Positions 1 to 23,558 of a stretch of DNA of 64,000 nucleotides are shown here, piece by piece. The stretch lies in contig BDSI01000045.1 in NCBI GenBank assembly GCA_003117195.1, positions 738,255 through 802,254 on the forward strand, in the 5' to 3' direction. Below the pieces are notes generated by a model. The model was not told where the DNA came from. It made no database searches and saw nothing but the letters and a program-made list of their open reading frames with translations. Within the stretch, counting starts at the first letter, position 1, and each line of letters opens with the position of its first letter. The stretch is from Eudorina sp. 2006-703-Eu-15. Its lineage: Eukaryota; Chlorophyta; Chlorophyceae; Chlamydomonadales; Volvocaceae. Position numbers and translations under genes: made by a program.

Positions 1-3000
1 CGCGACATTGTGCGGCGGCGGCTGGTGGCCGGGGTGGGGGTGGGGGTGGGGGTGGGGGGTGCGCCGCGAGCTGCGTGATGTGAAGGAGAAGGAAGCTCCA
101 AGATGCCGATGATGCCGATGATGCCGATGATGGTTATGGCGGTGATGGGTGCGCAGACACGCTCCAGGGTTGCAGCCCCACAGACAGGTGTGTGGCGCGA
201 AGTCTCCGCGGCGCGTCGTCCGCGCGAATGCATGGCGGACGGGTTTGTCTCCGTGGCCGTCCTGCTGGTCCTGCTGCTGCTGCTGCTTAGTATTCGACTG
301 ACTCTTGCCTGCCTCCTGCGTTGGCCCCACGCCAGATGCGATAGGGCCCAACTGTATGTCAGGTGTCCTCCGAAACCATGTACCTGTCGATGGAGAGCGG
401 CGTACGGTACAACAACAAGCAAGCCGCTCGGCAGGCTTCTGCTGCGCTTGGTCTTGTACTGCTTGCCTCGTTCATGACGTTGCGGCTCTTTTCCTTTCCG
501 GACGACCTGTTATGGATGGGCCAACTTTCAAGTTCTGAAGTGACTCGTACGGATGGGGAGAGGGGGGTTTGGTGGCGGCCCTCCCCACCTGGCGCATCCG
601 CCCCCCCTTTCGCCCAACCCATGTCCCTCACGCCCTCACCGTACACACACACCGCGGAGGGCGGTCTGTGATTGCGATATGCACCAACGTACGACCATCT
701 TGTACGGCTGTGCCGGTCGAGTGGCGCCTCCTTGCAAGCTTCAAAATGAGGTCCCTTTGACTGGGGGCACGCGCCCTTCCCTCCGATGGCAAGCGGCTGT
801 GGTGCTGCGTGACGACCTTATGTAGGAAGCCTGCCGTGAACCAAGCCACGGACCCTCTCACGGGGTGCGCACGTACCCGGGTTTTGCTTGTGGTTCCCCG
901 GTGGAGATAGGGGGCCCTTGCTGATTCAGGTCCGGGGGGAGGCGCTCGACGGAGGTAGACACCTGGCTGCTCCCTGCACTGCGCCGCACTGTCTGACCGC
1001 CGCACTCGAAGCGATGGAGGATACGGGCCCCCCCTAGATTGCACCTTAGCAGCGCCTGCGGGTGTACGTATGTACGTACGTACGTGGGGTCGGGCGATGG
1101 CCGGGGCCCGCAGCTGGCAGGCTGACTCGCGCCGCTGCTTTTCTTTCGCAGCGTGCCAGGGCCCCAGGTAGCACCTTGCTTGCCCTACGGCATGCAGCGC
1201 TTGTGTGAGCTTTCTGTCAGTCCCGCAACTACATGCGTGTTTTTGACCCATGGCGTTCACTGTTCGACCTGGTTAGTCGAAAGGAGAGGTTAACACGCAG
1301 GCCGAAGCGGCCGGCCGTGAGTATTATATCATATACAGCTATCCGTAGCTTGGGATGTTGGTACGCAGGTCGGATCCTCCGTTTCTTTGTGTGTCCTGGC
1401 AACGAATTTGCGTGGTGGTGTCAGTGGTTCAGGGTTCACGTTGTGTGGCGGGCGGGGGGGCGGGGAGAGGGGCCGAGGCCATCGCCCTTCGGCGCCGCCC
1501 GCCCTTAATTTGTTTGCGTCGCGCTGCGGGCTGCTATCCTTCTATTTGTTACTAGCGGAGAACGAACGGACCGTACTTGCCTGATGTATGTTTGTCCGCG
1601 TGCACGGTAGATGTGCAACATGTGCTTGAGATAACGGGGCTGAGGGCGCGGATAGCGAATCGTATGCGTGGTGTACGTAACCCCCGTACATGTCGTCACC
1701 TAGCACGCACCTGCCGGCGGTGTGGTTCGTACTTGTACGTGAGCGTGTGCGTTACGGACCGTCCCGCGGGTCACCACTCACCAGCAGCGAGCAGTGGCAC
1801 GCACCCGCTCTCCCCGCAGGCCCCCCGCAGGCTCCTAGCTGCCATGACAGCAAAGCCCGTTGGGGTTTGCCTCGTGCGTGCTGCTCCGCCTTCTGCCGGG
1901 CCCCGCTGGCCCCGGGCTCCCCGCTGCAGGGTGGGCAGCACCCCACCGAGGAGGCCATCCTTCCTTTGTGCGGCCCGCTGTAACGGGTGGATGGACGAGC
2001 CAGCATCCAGGACCGCACTGCGACGGTGGGCATGGGCACGGGCCTGGGCCGTCGCGGTGCTCTGCGGGATAGCACCCACCGGGCGGCCTGCCGGGGGCCT
2101 TTTGAACCCTGGACCGCCGCAGGACCGCAGCGGGTTGCGCTCAACCCCCAGCTAACACCGCAACCGTCAAGGCGTGTGGAGGTTAATGGCGACCAGCGCG
2201 CGATGTAAGGGGTCAGGTCCGGCACGCGGGCCCGCGGGCCTGCGGGGCGGTACGTACGTCCCCATCCATCTTCAGTGCGTGCGCAAGTGCGACCCGCCAC
2301 CACGACCCAGCCGGCCGGGCTGTCGCTGTGCGGGCGGGGCTGCTGGTGCCCCCGCGCTCAAGCGAGCCACCATGACGACGCCATCCGGCCTTGTGTATTG
2401 CTCCAGGGGCGGAGGGTGCGCTGTCGCCTGCCTGCCTGCCTGCCTGCCTGCCACCAGCAGCTAGCTGCGGAGGGGGGACGAGGTGCGGGTCCATCCATCC
2501 GCCCTGTTGCGCGTTGTTCACTCGACTCATTCATGCACCATTCCATTCAGGCGCAGTATACCGCCAGTACGAGGGCGGCCGTCAAGCGCAGCGCAGCGCA
2601 GCGGTGTAACACGGCGCGGCGCCGCGGCCAAAGGCTTCTCGAGAGGCTGTGCAGGGAACGTCTACTGTGGGGCCGTGCACTGTAACCCGGCGTCACAGCA
2701 GCGCCAGGGGCGGAGGTAAATCGATCAGAGGGGGTACCCAAGGGGGGTACCCAGGTCGTCCGCTGATCCAGCTGGCTGCTGCCAAACGGGGGGGGGGGGG
2801 CCGGGGCACCATTCATTGTGCAGGGAGCCACCATTGATTGTAGGGATGGGCATGACCCTCACAGCTACCGCTGCGGGTGGCCGGGGCTCTCAGGGTCTGT
2901 CCTGGACTGCTGGTGGGCCGCGATAGCTGCACGACCCGCCCGGGTGACGTGCAGGCAGTGATGGATGACCTATCCCTTCCTGGGGTCTGGGGTCTGGGGT

Positions 3001-3909
3001 CTGAGCAGCGTTAGTTTGGATGCGGGGATTAGGCATGGGTTTTGGGTTTCGGTTTCCAACACGAAGCAAAACCAGGAGGGCAAAACCACAGGCTCAGAGG
3101 CGCGTACCCGAAGCTGACGGCAAGTTCAGGTGTTCCTAATCGTCGTGTGCCGGGCACTTGACGCAACGAAAGCGACCCCGCCGCTCGGTTCGTCTCCTTG
3201 GCTTAGCTTGTGTGCCTCGACCTGTTCCTTGCAAATAGCGGACTGAAGGAGTGTGTTCCGAAATACGGTGTCTCCCTCTTGTTCAATGTGTTTCCTGCAG
3301 GTATTCCTCTCTGTGGCCCTTTCCAGCGTGCCACCGCAACCTGGTACCGTAGTTGCCTGATGACCCCAACAACACAACCCACGCGGCCCTTGCTTGGTAC
3401 AGATGGCTCGTAAGCAGCGTGTTTACTAAAACATGGCAATCGCCGCCATTATATAGACGTGCGAATGGACGCGACGCCAACAGACGACAAGCATCCCGGC
3501 CAGCTTAACCACAAACGATGTGGGTTGAGGGTTACCCTACCGTAATGTCAATGAATGCTTTGACGGGCTCACATGGCTTGAAAGACAGCACCGTGCGAGA
3601 CGAGTAACTTTTATGTTAAGGTGATGCGGCACCAAATCGAGCAATGGCGTCAATATTGGCAGCCTTTCTGTTAAAACCACTTCTGACCACCAGCCTGGTA
3701 TGTGTGTTCGGCGGTTAACTTTTTGTCATCCGTACGGCGGTCTCGCCGTCCGTTTTGCATTGTCCAAGATGATGTCCAAGGAAGTCGGCAATTGAATGCA
3801 ATGATGAGCTTTAGGTTATCAACTCTCATGCTTTTGACAAACTGTGGACGCGAGGCGTTTTGATTTGGCGAACTGACAACTAGCAGCAACTGAAGGCACT
3901 GATAAGAAA
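1..3909. other. No confident gene; intergenic or 3' UTR sequence
   Basis: No exon chain with conserved protein blocks was found on either strand. The stretch holds a GGGGGT-type repeat (about 31-58), a run of ATGCCG units (about 103-132), a GTAC/TACG simple repeat (about 1068-1085), a CCTG tetramer run (about 2428-2452) and a GGGTCTG repeat near 2980-3002. TGTAA pentamers near 1979, 2583 and 2682 could belong to the 3' end of a gene lying to the left, but nothing ties them to one. A weak coding candidate at 378-671 is listed separately. Confidence 0.5.
378..671 (+). CDS. Possible short coding exon with a hydrophobic segment (weak)
   Basis: This is an open frame of about 97 codons from ATG 378, or from the acceptor-like TATGTCAG ending at 362. 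The first ~55 residues have a protein-like composition: a charged start, then a hydrophobic stretch (LGLVLLASF) and the block FSFPDDLLWMG. After that the frame enters low-complexity Pro/Gly-rich sequence and stops at 669-671. It could be the last exon of a gene that starts left of the window, or chance. I recognise no family. Other long frames in this area have arginine/proline-rich GC-shadow composition; this one is less biased, which is the only reason it is listed. Confidence 0.2.
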   Translation: MYLSMESGVRYNNKQAARQASAALGLVLLASFMTLRLFSFPDDLLWMGQLSSSEVTRTDGERGVWWRPSPPGASAPPFAQPMSLTPSPYTHTAEGGL

Positions 3910-14598
<10,689 letters not shown>

Positions 14599-17500
14599 CG
14601 TACGGAATGTACGATTGGTCGTACAGTGCTGCCGGTTCCGTCCGTTTTCCTTTGTCGCGGCGCCGTACCTGGAGGGACCGCGACAACTACATAGTTGGGC
14701 GCGGCCGCAGCGGCAGCAGACGGCTGTCGGGGGGCTTTGTGGGGGGGGGGGCTGTGGGGCACGTGAATCACGACACGACAACACCTCCGCAATGCCCGCT
14801 GCTGCAGTGGAGACGCGCCGGAGAATGATAAACTTAAGGGTTTAGGAGGTACGAATGCCCAGCCATAGGGCCACCAGTATGGACCACTATATACAATACA
14901 CGTCCACCACCCTGTGCCCATCCGGAAGGCGGGGGTGGGGTGGGGTGGGGTGGGGCCCGGGGCGAGCGCTCGTGGACGTCATCCGGAGGAGGAGGGAGGA
15001 CCCCGGGAGGGTGTCCTTCCTGCGCTGGGCCCGCCGCCCTCCGGGTCTTCGGCCCGGTCGCTAAGCGCTATGAGTTTGTGCGCTTTCCACTTTCCATGCA
15101 CCCGGGTGCCATCTCTGAGGGGCCGTCCACGGAGTTTTACGGATGGAGCATTTTTTGGGGTGGGTCGCAGGGGGGGGGTCCGGGCGCAGGCCGCGGCCGC
15201 GGCGACAGCTGAGGAAGTTGAGAGTTTTGCGCAGCTTGGATGCGAGGGAGGGGGAGGGGGGGCGCCCCGCCGGGCCCTGAGCGGGGGTGAGTGGGACCTC
15301 GCCGGGTCAGGGGTCTTGGCCGGGGTGGCTGTGGAGTCCGTCCGTCCGTCTGTCCGTACATGAGTGCATGCAGCTGTGGTGAGGAGGTTGAGGTGCGGCA
15401 GGGAGGGAAGCTCGGGGGTGTGTGCTTGTGTGGGTAGGGGTGGGGGTGCAGGTGGGGGTGGGGGCGTGTGCGGAGTGTGCTTCGGGGGACATGGCACGGC
15501 CGCGACGGCGCATCGCGCGGCGAGGATGCCTAGATATGAGGAGAGGGGACTTGACGGGGACTTCAAAATAGTCGAAACCCACAGCAGCCCGTCGTACGTG
15601 CGAGAGGCACAGCGGCGGCCGAAAGGCGGCGACTGAAGATGTTGACTGCCCCAGCGAGCGCCCCGTCCGCCCCAACCCCCCGCCCCACCCCCAGCCATCC
15701 ATAATACCCACACCGTGTCACACGTACCTGAAACAATGATGACGTGGATGCCGTACCACCACATCTGACAGCCGCCCGGGTCGCCGGGTGGGGCCCCGCA
15801 CCGCAGTACCACCGATGCCAGGCGGCGGACGGGCTGCCCTGCCACGCGGGTGGCGCAAGAAGGGCGGTGCAACACGGATCACTTTCCATTGTGGGCTGTT
15901 GTACTGTCGATGATAAGAGAACACGCGCACACTACATGGGGGGAGGGCACGCGGGCTGGGGTGTGGGGTCATCCGCACTTGCGATGGGGACTGAGGGGGT
16001 GGTGGCCGCCTAAGGGGGGGCTGGGTGTGTGTGTGTGGGGGGGGGGGGGTGGAACTATCTCGACGGAGCGGCGTGGAACGGAGCGGTCAAAATGGGGAGG
16101 GGGGTCTGGCCACTTGTCTCAGGGCACCGCCTGCCCGGTGCGGTATACGTTACGTGCGGCCCTGACGCCTCCACCCCACCCCACCCCAACCCGCCCCAAC
16201 CCACCCCAACCCGCCCCGCCCCATTGTATCCAGTCGTGTAAGCGCGGCGCCGACCGCCCGCACCTCCCCGGTAGGCTGTAGCGCTGTAGCGCAGGCTCGC
16301 GGCCGGAAGGAGGTCGCGGGGGGCCTGAGGGGGCGTCAGTTGCGGCGGCGGTAACGTCCGTCCGTCCGTCCGTCCGTCCGTGTAGTGGTGAGTGGTGGTG
16401 GTGGTGGTGGGCTGATACGGAGCGGGCGACTGCCTGGGCCTGGGCGAGCGGCTGTACGACAGGGCGGTACCAGCAGTCTTGACGAGCTGTTTTACCCAGG
16501 CTCCTGCTGTCTGTCGGTCCGTTCGTCGGTCCGGCAACCCCGGGTGAGGCAGCAGCCTCGGCACATGCGGCTGGGGGGGGGGGTGGATGTGCGTGTGTTA
16601 TCAAGGAGAAAAGCTGAGCCGCGAAAAAGCAGACCCGTGTCCAGCAATGCAACCGACGACTGAGACCGAGACCAGAGTTACCAATATGCCAGGGCGAAGT
16701 ATGTCGACCATAAGTAGTCCCAAGGTGGTGTAGTCCGTGATGCTATAGCGCCCCGTATCGTTGTCGAGCGCCGGTGGGCGCCGTGACGCCAGCAGAAGTA
16801 GCGGCTATGACGTCGTAGGCTAATGCAGACGAAACTCTACTAAACTACCTACTGACCCTAAGGTGCAGCAAAAGCAAGGGCGTCTGCGTCAACAGCGCGA
16901 TGTGCGTGTGTGTGCGTCCTCGTGTTGGCTTGTACTTCGGGTGCGAATTGCCTATTGCTTTTCCATTATGGGGACGGGAGGTTGGGAGCTGCCGCCGCCG
17001 TGCCGTGCGCGTAGCGAGTCGTCGTTGTTGCCGTACGAGGCCGATGGGGCACAGCACTGCTGCACCGGGGGGAGGGGCCGGGGGGGGGGGCAGTGCGTAC
17101 GCGATGGAAAAGATGCCGAGAACGCCGTGGCGTCTGTACGCCGGGTCGCCCCGGGAGTGCCGCCCTCTTGGCGGCCGCTCTGCTGTCCGCTCTGCACGGA
17201 GAAGGGGAGGGAGGGATGTGCGGCCTCCGGCGGGCAGCTCATTAGGGTGTTTCCGGGGTGGGGTGTTTGTTCGAAACCCTACACGACTGTGACTCCTCGG
17301 GTGTCCGCTTTACCATTCTTTGCGGGAGTTGAGGTTATATAGAGGTGGCCGCAACGGGCCTGGGCGGCCCCCCTCCCCCCGCCGGTGGAGGACGGTGCAG
17401 AGCCCTGCGGCGGCAGGTGTCCCGGTTGGAGGTTGGAGGTTGGAAGTTGGAACGGCAGTTAAAAGTCCCAATCGGGCACCCGCAGCAGCTGCCGAAGAAC

Positions 17501-20500
17501 AACACAGACCACCAACAACGACCCGAGACAGCACACATTTGTCAGTACGGCAATGTTACAATGCAGGCAGTGCGGAACTCCAAGACGAGCACGTGGCGTC
17601 CGTACGTCCGCACGTACCGGGTGACCACAGGGGCGATCTGTATCGGGGTCTGGAGCCGACGGCGGCGGTTACGGCACTGTTACCCCCACCATCAGTGCCG
17701 GTGATAAGTTACGCAATCAATGCCGGATGTACGGCGGGATGTACGGCTTCGGGAGGCGACACGTCCCTTAAGCGCCCCATGTACTTGGTGCGCATACCCC
17801 CCCCCCGGCGATCCAAATAGCAACGCCCCCACCCCCACCACCCATCAGATGGTGACGACAGGACGAGCATTTGGTCTCTCAACGGACAATAGTCTCGGAT
17901 TTCAAATGCTGTTTCCGTATAACCGAATAAGCGATCGGACTGCGGTCATGAACCTGCAACCCTAAAACCCTGAAACCCTAATACCCATCCGCGCACATGA
18001 ATGATAAGGCCATGAAAGTGTAGGTCGCGAGGATGCAAAGAATCACTCCTGAGCCCTTCCGAGTCAACGAGGCAGCGAGGCCGCGGTTGGTCGCGGCCGC
18101 ACCTGCCGTGGCCCCCCCCCAAAAGCGGTTACTGCACATGCCAATCTGCGAGGTCAACTATGCCGTACACCATGCAGACGAGCAGCCCATGGACTCCAAG
18201 GGTTTCTTCTAATGCCGGCGACCCCCTCCACGGGCTCGGCCCAGGACTCGCAACCCGGCATCCCCGCACCGCGCCGCACATACGGTCCACAGCGCGTGGG
18301 CGACCTATCCGACAAAGCCAAAACGGACGCTGAAGCGGTGTAGATGAACCCCAATTCTTCAAGCTCGACCAAAAGCTCCAGCAGCACTCAGCAGCTGGCC
18401 CCTCTTTCCACCCTTTCCCTCCCAGACGAGGTCGGGAGGCCCGGTGGGGCAACTGAGGTCCTTGGTTCTTGCGCCGCCCTCCCACCACCGCCCACCTCCG
18501 AAACCAGCCCCTGGTGGAGACGTGCGGACGTCGAACGGGGCATCTTGGCCCCGCCCCGGTCCTTTGCTGGTGTGATGGATGTGCGGCACCATGGGGGCGT
18601 TGTGTGTGCGCGGCGCGTGCTGCTGCTGCCGCCCGCTGCCGGCATTTGATCCAGGGGGGCAGCCTCCGCGCGGCCGAGCGTAAGGCCCACGAGGCAGGCG
18701 GGCGGCTTTCCCCTCCTGGCGGGACCTCGCGGCGGCAGCTTCTGACAGGGCCCATTGATAGGGCCCACTGATAGGGCCCAAGAGTGCATGCTTCCATGTC
18801 CCAACCCCATACACAGCCCCACGCACGGTATCATGGGCCGGGCGGGTCCCTCACAGCGGGAGAGGGACACCAGTCCGCCTCGGGCACGACACGCCGCCGC
18901 CCACCACCTCCTGAAGCCTCCTCCTTCGCAACGCAAGGGACTTGGAACCCTCAGTTCCTACTGCTGCTACTCCCTGAAGGCAGCGAGGTACGGACTGTAC
19001 ATGTCACGTGTCAAGTTGTTGGTGCGATGGCGGCCGTGCCGTGCACATTGACATTCGTACAGTGCCGTACAGCCCGTAGCCGTACCGCGACGCAGTCCAA
19101 CGCCGCCGGCCCCTCACATCGCTCCATCCGACGCCCGCCCCCTTCGGGGCGCTCACAGAGTTCTGTCAGTCACCGTCATCATCATCATAAGCCATGTGAG
19201 AGTAGCATTAATGCATCATCTTCATCCTGGCACACCAGTAAAACGCACTTCGGCGCTCGGAATAGGGGTGGGGAGGTAATACCGCGGCGTGCGCGCGTGA
19301 AACGTGACGCGGTGCATAAAAAAGGCAGCTGCGATACGGTCAGCCCGTGTGTGTGTGTTATCAAGGAGAAAAGCAGAGCGTGTGTGGTTGTGTGTGTGTG
19401 TGTGTGTGTTAAGGAGAACTGAGCGTGTGTGTGTGTGTGTGTGTGTGAACACCGCCCTGCCTGGCCCCCCACATTCCCAGAGTACTGAACACCATTGCTT
19501 GCACGCCGCTGCCCCGCAAACACAGCTCAGGGACGCGAACGACCCCGCGTGAAGGGAGGGGGATGCACCGCACTTGCACAGCCGGCCGCGCGCCTTTGAG
19601 CCGGAGGATACGCCGACAGGCGACCCGGCGGCCGTTCCACTGACGCACCAAGTCGCCTCCAGTGCAAAGCGGCCTCCTCACCGCCTCCTAGTCACATGTA
19701 CAACATGCACACACACACACACATGCACACACAGACACCCTGCCGTGCACCACCCCGCACGAGCGCACACGGGAGTCATCAGCGCCCCTAGCCTCGAGGA
19801 AGTGTTTCATTCCCCGGAGGGAGGGAAGGTGCGATCATTGATGGCGCGGCGCACCTGATGGAAGCGGTCCGTGGTCGCCTCTGCGTGGTCCGCCTGTTGC
19901 AGCGGCCGGCTTCAACCGCCACCGCCCAACCCCGCAGTAGTCCTCCTGGGTGTCCTAGGGTTCCTAGGGTTCCTCCTCGCCGCCCCGCTCATCTTGCCAC
20001 GTCAGCAATCACCGACATGGCGGAGATCACAGCCCATGGGGTCGCGTCCCCCGATGAATAAACCTAATAGGTAGGGCCGCGCAAACCCGTATCACATCAC
20101 TGCGCATCTCATTCCATCCCATCACACCGGATCACATCCCATGATAGTATACAGCATAACAGCTAATGAAGAAACAAAGGAATTACTGCTATATTAAGGA
20201 ATATCACGCTGCTCTCCCGCTCGATTGCGGCCGCGTCGCACCGTTGCCAGGAGGGCCTTACCCGGTCCTCTGCAGGTTGCCCCGTCGCGCCCATACACCC
20301 GTATGTCTGTGTGTTTGGGGAAGGGGGGATGGGAAGTCAACGCGCAATCAGGAAGGACCCTACACACGGCACGGTGCCTCCCACTCGCCTCCCATCGTGC
20401 TGCGCGCTGCTCCCAGGGCCGCTCTCCCCGCAGGAGTCGTCCGTCGCCCGCGCCGCCGTCTGGTTGGGGTTCCAATGCACTTGGTTGGGTTTCCTTCCAA

Positions 20501-21035
20501 AACCCTCGTGCTCAATTAAGGCGGAGCGCGTGCGGCGTCTCGCCCGGCCACTGGCGGCACATCGGCAGCCCCGCCGCTGGCCCGCCAGACGGTCAATGTC
20601 GCCGCCCCGTGCGGGCCGCGGCCCCCCCCCCACACACATCCGCGAAGAAGGTGGGCGCGGGGATGGGGGCGCTGGGGTCTGTCCGCCCGTCGCCGCGCCC
20701 GCCGGGGCCCCCGCTCCCGGCACCGCCCCTCGTTTCCCGGTCTCTTCCATCCAACCACCAACCATCAACCACCAAGCATAAACTACATGTACTTCTCTCT
20801 GCTACACGGCAAAGGATGAGCAGCTCCAAGCCGCAACCCATACTGGTCCTCCCTCCCATCCCTTGCCAGCCACTGGCGGCGAATCCTGTGTGTTGGCCGC
20901 CACCTTCCCCTTCCCCTTCCCCTGGGCACACACCCACTCGGGCCGGTCCGGTCCATTCCTCCAGGGAATGGAACCCCCACATCCTGGGCTGGTTGCTCAC
21001 TGTCTTCCCTCCTCTCAACCTCCTCGTCAGTGATG
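14599..21035. other. 6.4 kb between convergent genes; no supported gene
   Basis: PANK (+) and the cyclase (-) converge here. No conserved coding block or plausible exon chain was found on either strand. Contents: a GTCC/CGTC run (about 16353-16382), two GT-tract plus TTATCAAGGAGAAAAG elements (16591-16615 and 19351-19375) with a third variant near 19403, CA/GT microsatellites (19389-19446, 19709-19732), and a telomere-like stretch near 17959-17985. A TGTAA at 16237-16241 is the first one downstream of PANK on the plus strand, but it would imply a 1.6 kb 3' UTR, so it is only suggestive. Confidence 0.5.
17959..17985. repeat. Short degenerate telomere-like repeats
   Basis: Three imperfect units of the form CCCTAAAA, CCCTGAAA and CCCTAATA occur in tandem. 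Chlamydomonas telomeres are known to use TTTTAGGG, whose complement is CCCTAAAA. With only three units and two variants this may be chance. Confidence 0.35.
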
Positions 21036-23526
21036 TCAGTTGAGGACCCCGGCACCAATGGGGGGCAGCGCGAGGGCCGCCGTCAGGCCGCCCAGGGAGG
21101 TGAAGCTGCCGCCGCCGCCGCCACTGCCGCCGCCGCCACTGCCGCCGCCGTGACTGAGCTTCCGGAAGCTGTTGCTGCCGGGGAGGGAGGTCCAGGAGGG
21201 GGAGGCGGACAGCGCCGCGGGACAGGCGACGGGCGCCAGCGGCGGCGGCGGCGGCGGCGGCGGCGGCAGAGGAGGCGGCGGCTGGGGTGCCGCTTCGGCT
21301 GCCGGTGCTGCAGGCGGCGATGACGACCGCACGCCGGCGATGGTGTTTATGACCCGGTCTCGCATCTTGGGACACAAGCAGCCCATGTCGCCCGACCAGA
21401 AGTAGGTCTGGAGTAGGTAGGGAGGGGAGGAGAGGCCCGGGCGGGGCGCAACAAGGGGGGGGGCAACAGGAGGAGGTCGGATGCAGCGGGAGGAGGAGGA
21501 GGAGGAGGGTACGATGTGAGCGACAGACAGACAACCCGCACGCATCACACCACCCACAACCACCCGCAACCATCCACAACCACCCACAACCACCCGCAAC
21601 CACCTACAACCACCCGCAACCATCCACAACCACCCACAACCACCCGCAACCACCTACAACCACCCGCAACCACTCACAACCACCCGCAGCCACCGCACGT
21701 CTCCGCCGGCCGCAGCCCCTCACCTTCATGAGGCCCTTGCCCTTCACCTGGACGCCCTCCCCGCGGGCCTCCCACGGCTCGTGGGGCAGCAAGTTCCGGG
21801 TCGCCTGCGGGCAGGGCAGGGCCGGCGGGCGGGCATATGCGGGCAGGTGGGTCGCGGCGGCAGGTGGGCAGGCGCGCGGGCGGGACCTCCGCCACCCGAG
21901 GGGGACAGCACAAGCACAAGCGGGTGACAGGGTACATGTGCCGCGTAACGGTCAGGACGAGGTACGTAGGGGTCGTCGGGGAGTTCATACAGGGGGGGGG
22001 TGAGTGGGTGCGTTAGGGACCCCCGGGGGGCGGGCCCCTAGGGCCGGGTGGTCCTACCCGACCTACGCCCCTTCGGGGGCCCGGCAGCATCTGTGACCTT
22101 CCCCAGGCCCCATCCCCAAACCCTGGAAATCCCGCTCCGCGAACCCCACCCCACCCCTTCACACAGCGAAATCGCGAGAAAAGTCACCGAATGTGTAGGT
22201 GGTGTCCGGTTGGCCAACGCCGCCGTCGAAGTAGTATGACGTAATGTATATGTGTATATACAGCAACGTAGAACCATGTATAGTTATGTGAGAACCGCTG
22301 TAGTGCGGGCTGAAGGCGCAGTAGCGGATGGCGGGCGACCCGGGAAGAACGGCACGCCAGCCCCCGGACGACTGGGCCCCCCCTTTCCCCCCTCTCCCCC
22401 CTTTTTATTTTTCTCAATTTCCCCCCCTCCCCTCCCCCCCCCCCTCTTCCCCCCCCTCCCCCCCGCTCCCCCCCCCCGGCAGCCCCTGCCCCCACCTCGC
22501 TGACATGTATGCGCCCCGGCAGCCCGGTGCTCTCCATGCGGCTGGCGGTGTTGACGGTGTCCCGAAGAGGCAGAACCGCGGCATCCGCCGGCCCACCACC
22601 CCGCTCATGACGGGCCCCGAGTGCAGCCCGATGCGCATCTCCACCGGGTCCCCCAGCGGGGTGCGCAGCCGGCAGGCCACGTTGGACATCTGCTGCGCGA
22701 AGCGGAGCACCTTGGCGGCGTGGTCGGGGTCCAGGCCGCCCAGCAGCATCTCGCCGCCGTCGGGGTCGCCGCCGGGGCGCGCGAACAGGCCGCCGCACAC
22801 CATGTAGCAGTCTGGGCGCGTGGGCGGACGGGGACCCGCGGGACGGTGGAACGACGGACCCGCGGGACGGTCGAACGACGGACCCGTGGGACGGTGGAAC
22901 GACGGACCCGCGGGACGGTGGAACGACGGACCCGCGGGACGGTGGAACGACGGACCCGCGGGACGGTGGAACGACGGACCCGCTGGACGGTGGAACGACG
23001 GACCCGTGGGACGGTGGGACGACGGACCCGTGGGACGGTGGGACGACATCACAATCCTTAAACCCAACTAGCCGCGTTGCGCCAAAGGCATATGACGCGG
23101 CGGCGTTTCTTAGGGGCGCAGGCGGCGCACGCGAGAAACGGGGAGGGGAGGATTCGCCACTAAGCACACAGACCGTACAGCAGGACAGCAGCCGGGGCAA
23201 GCGCGGGGCGGAATCTCGCACCTCCGATGGTCTCGACCTGCGCGGTGTGGGGTCCGGGTCGGGGCGCCGCCGTGACGTGCAGCACCCCGGGAGGTGGCGG
23301 GCGCGGGTCCGCGCGACATGTCAGTACGGGGATGGGGGGGAGCAGGAAAGGCAGGTAGAGGGTTGCGAGGCACGTCCGCTGTCTCTGGGATGGGCGTTCG
23401 GGTGGGGTTCCACAGCTCCGAAACCACAGACATGGTCCGGCGCCTGGAGCAACACATCCAGCCACCGCTGGGCCCCGCCTTCACACACGTGGCGGGCGGG
23501 TTGCAATTCTAAACACACGTGTGTGT

Positions 23527-23558
<32 letters not shown>

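Noticed and set aside
1577..2303. 190-codon frames on both strands near 1.6-2.3 kb
   Set aside because: Arg/Pro/Ala-rich GC shadows with no domain, no splice logic and similar openness on both strands.
17959..17985. Chromosome end or telomere insertion
   Set aside because: Only about three imperfect telomere-like units are present, and unique sequence continues on both sides.
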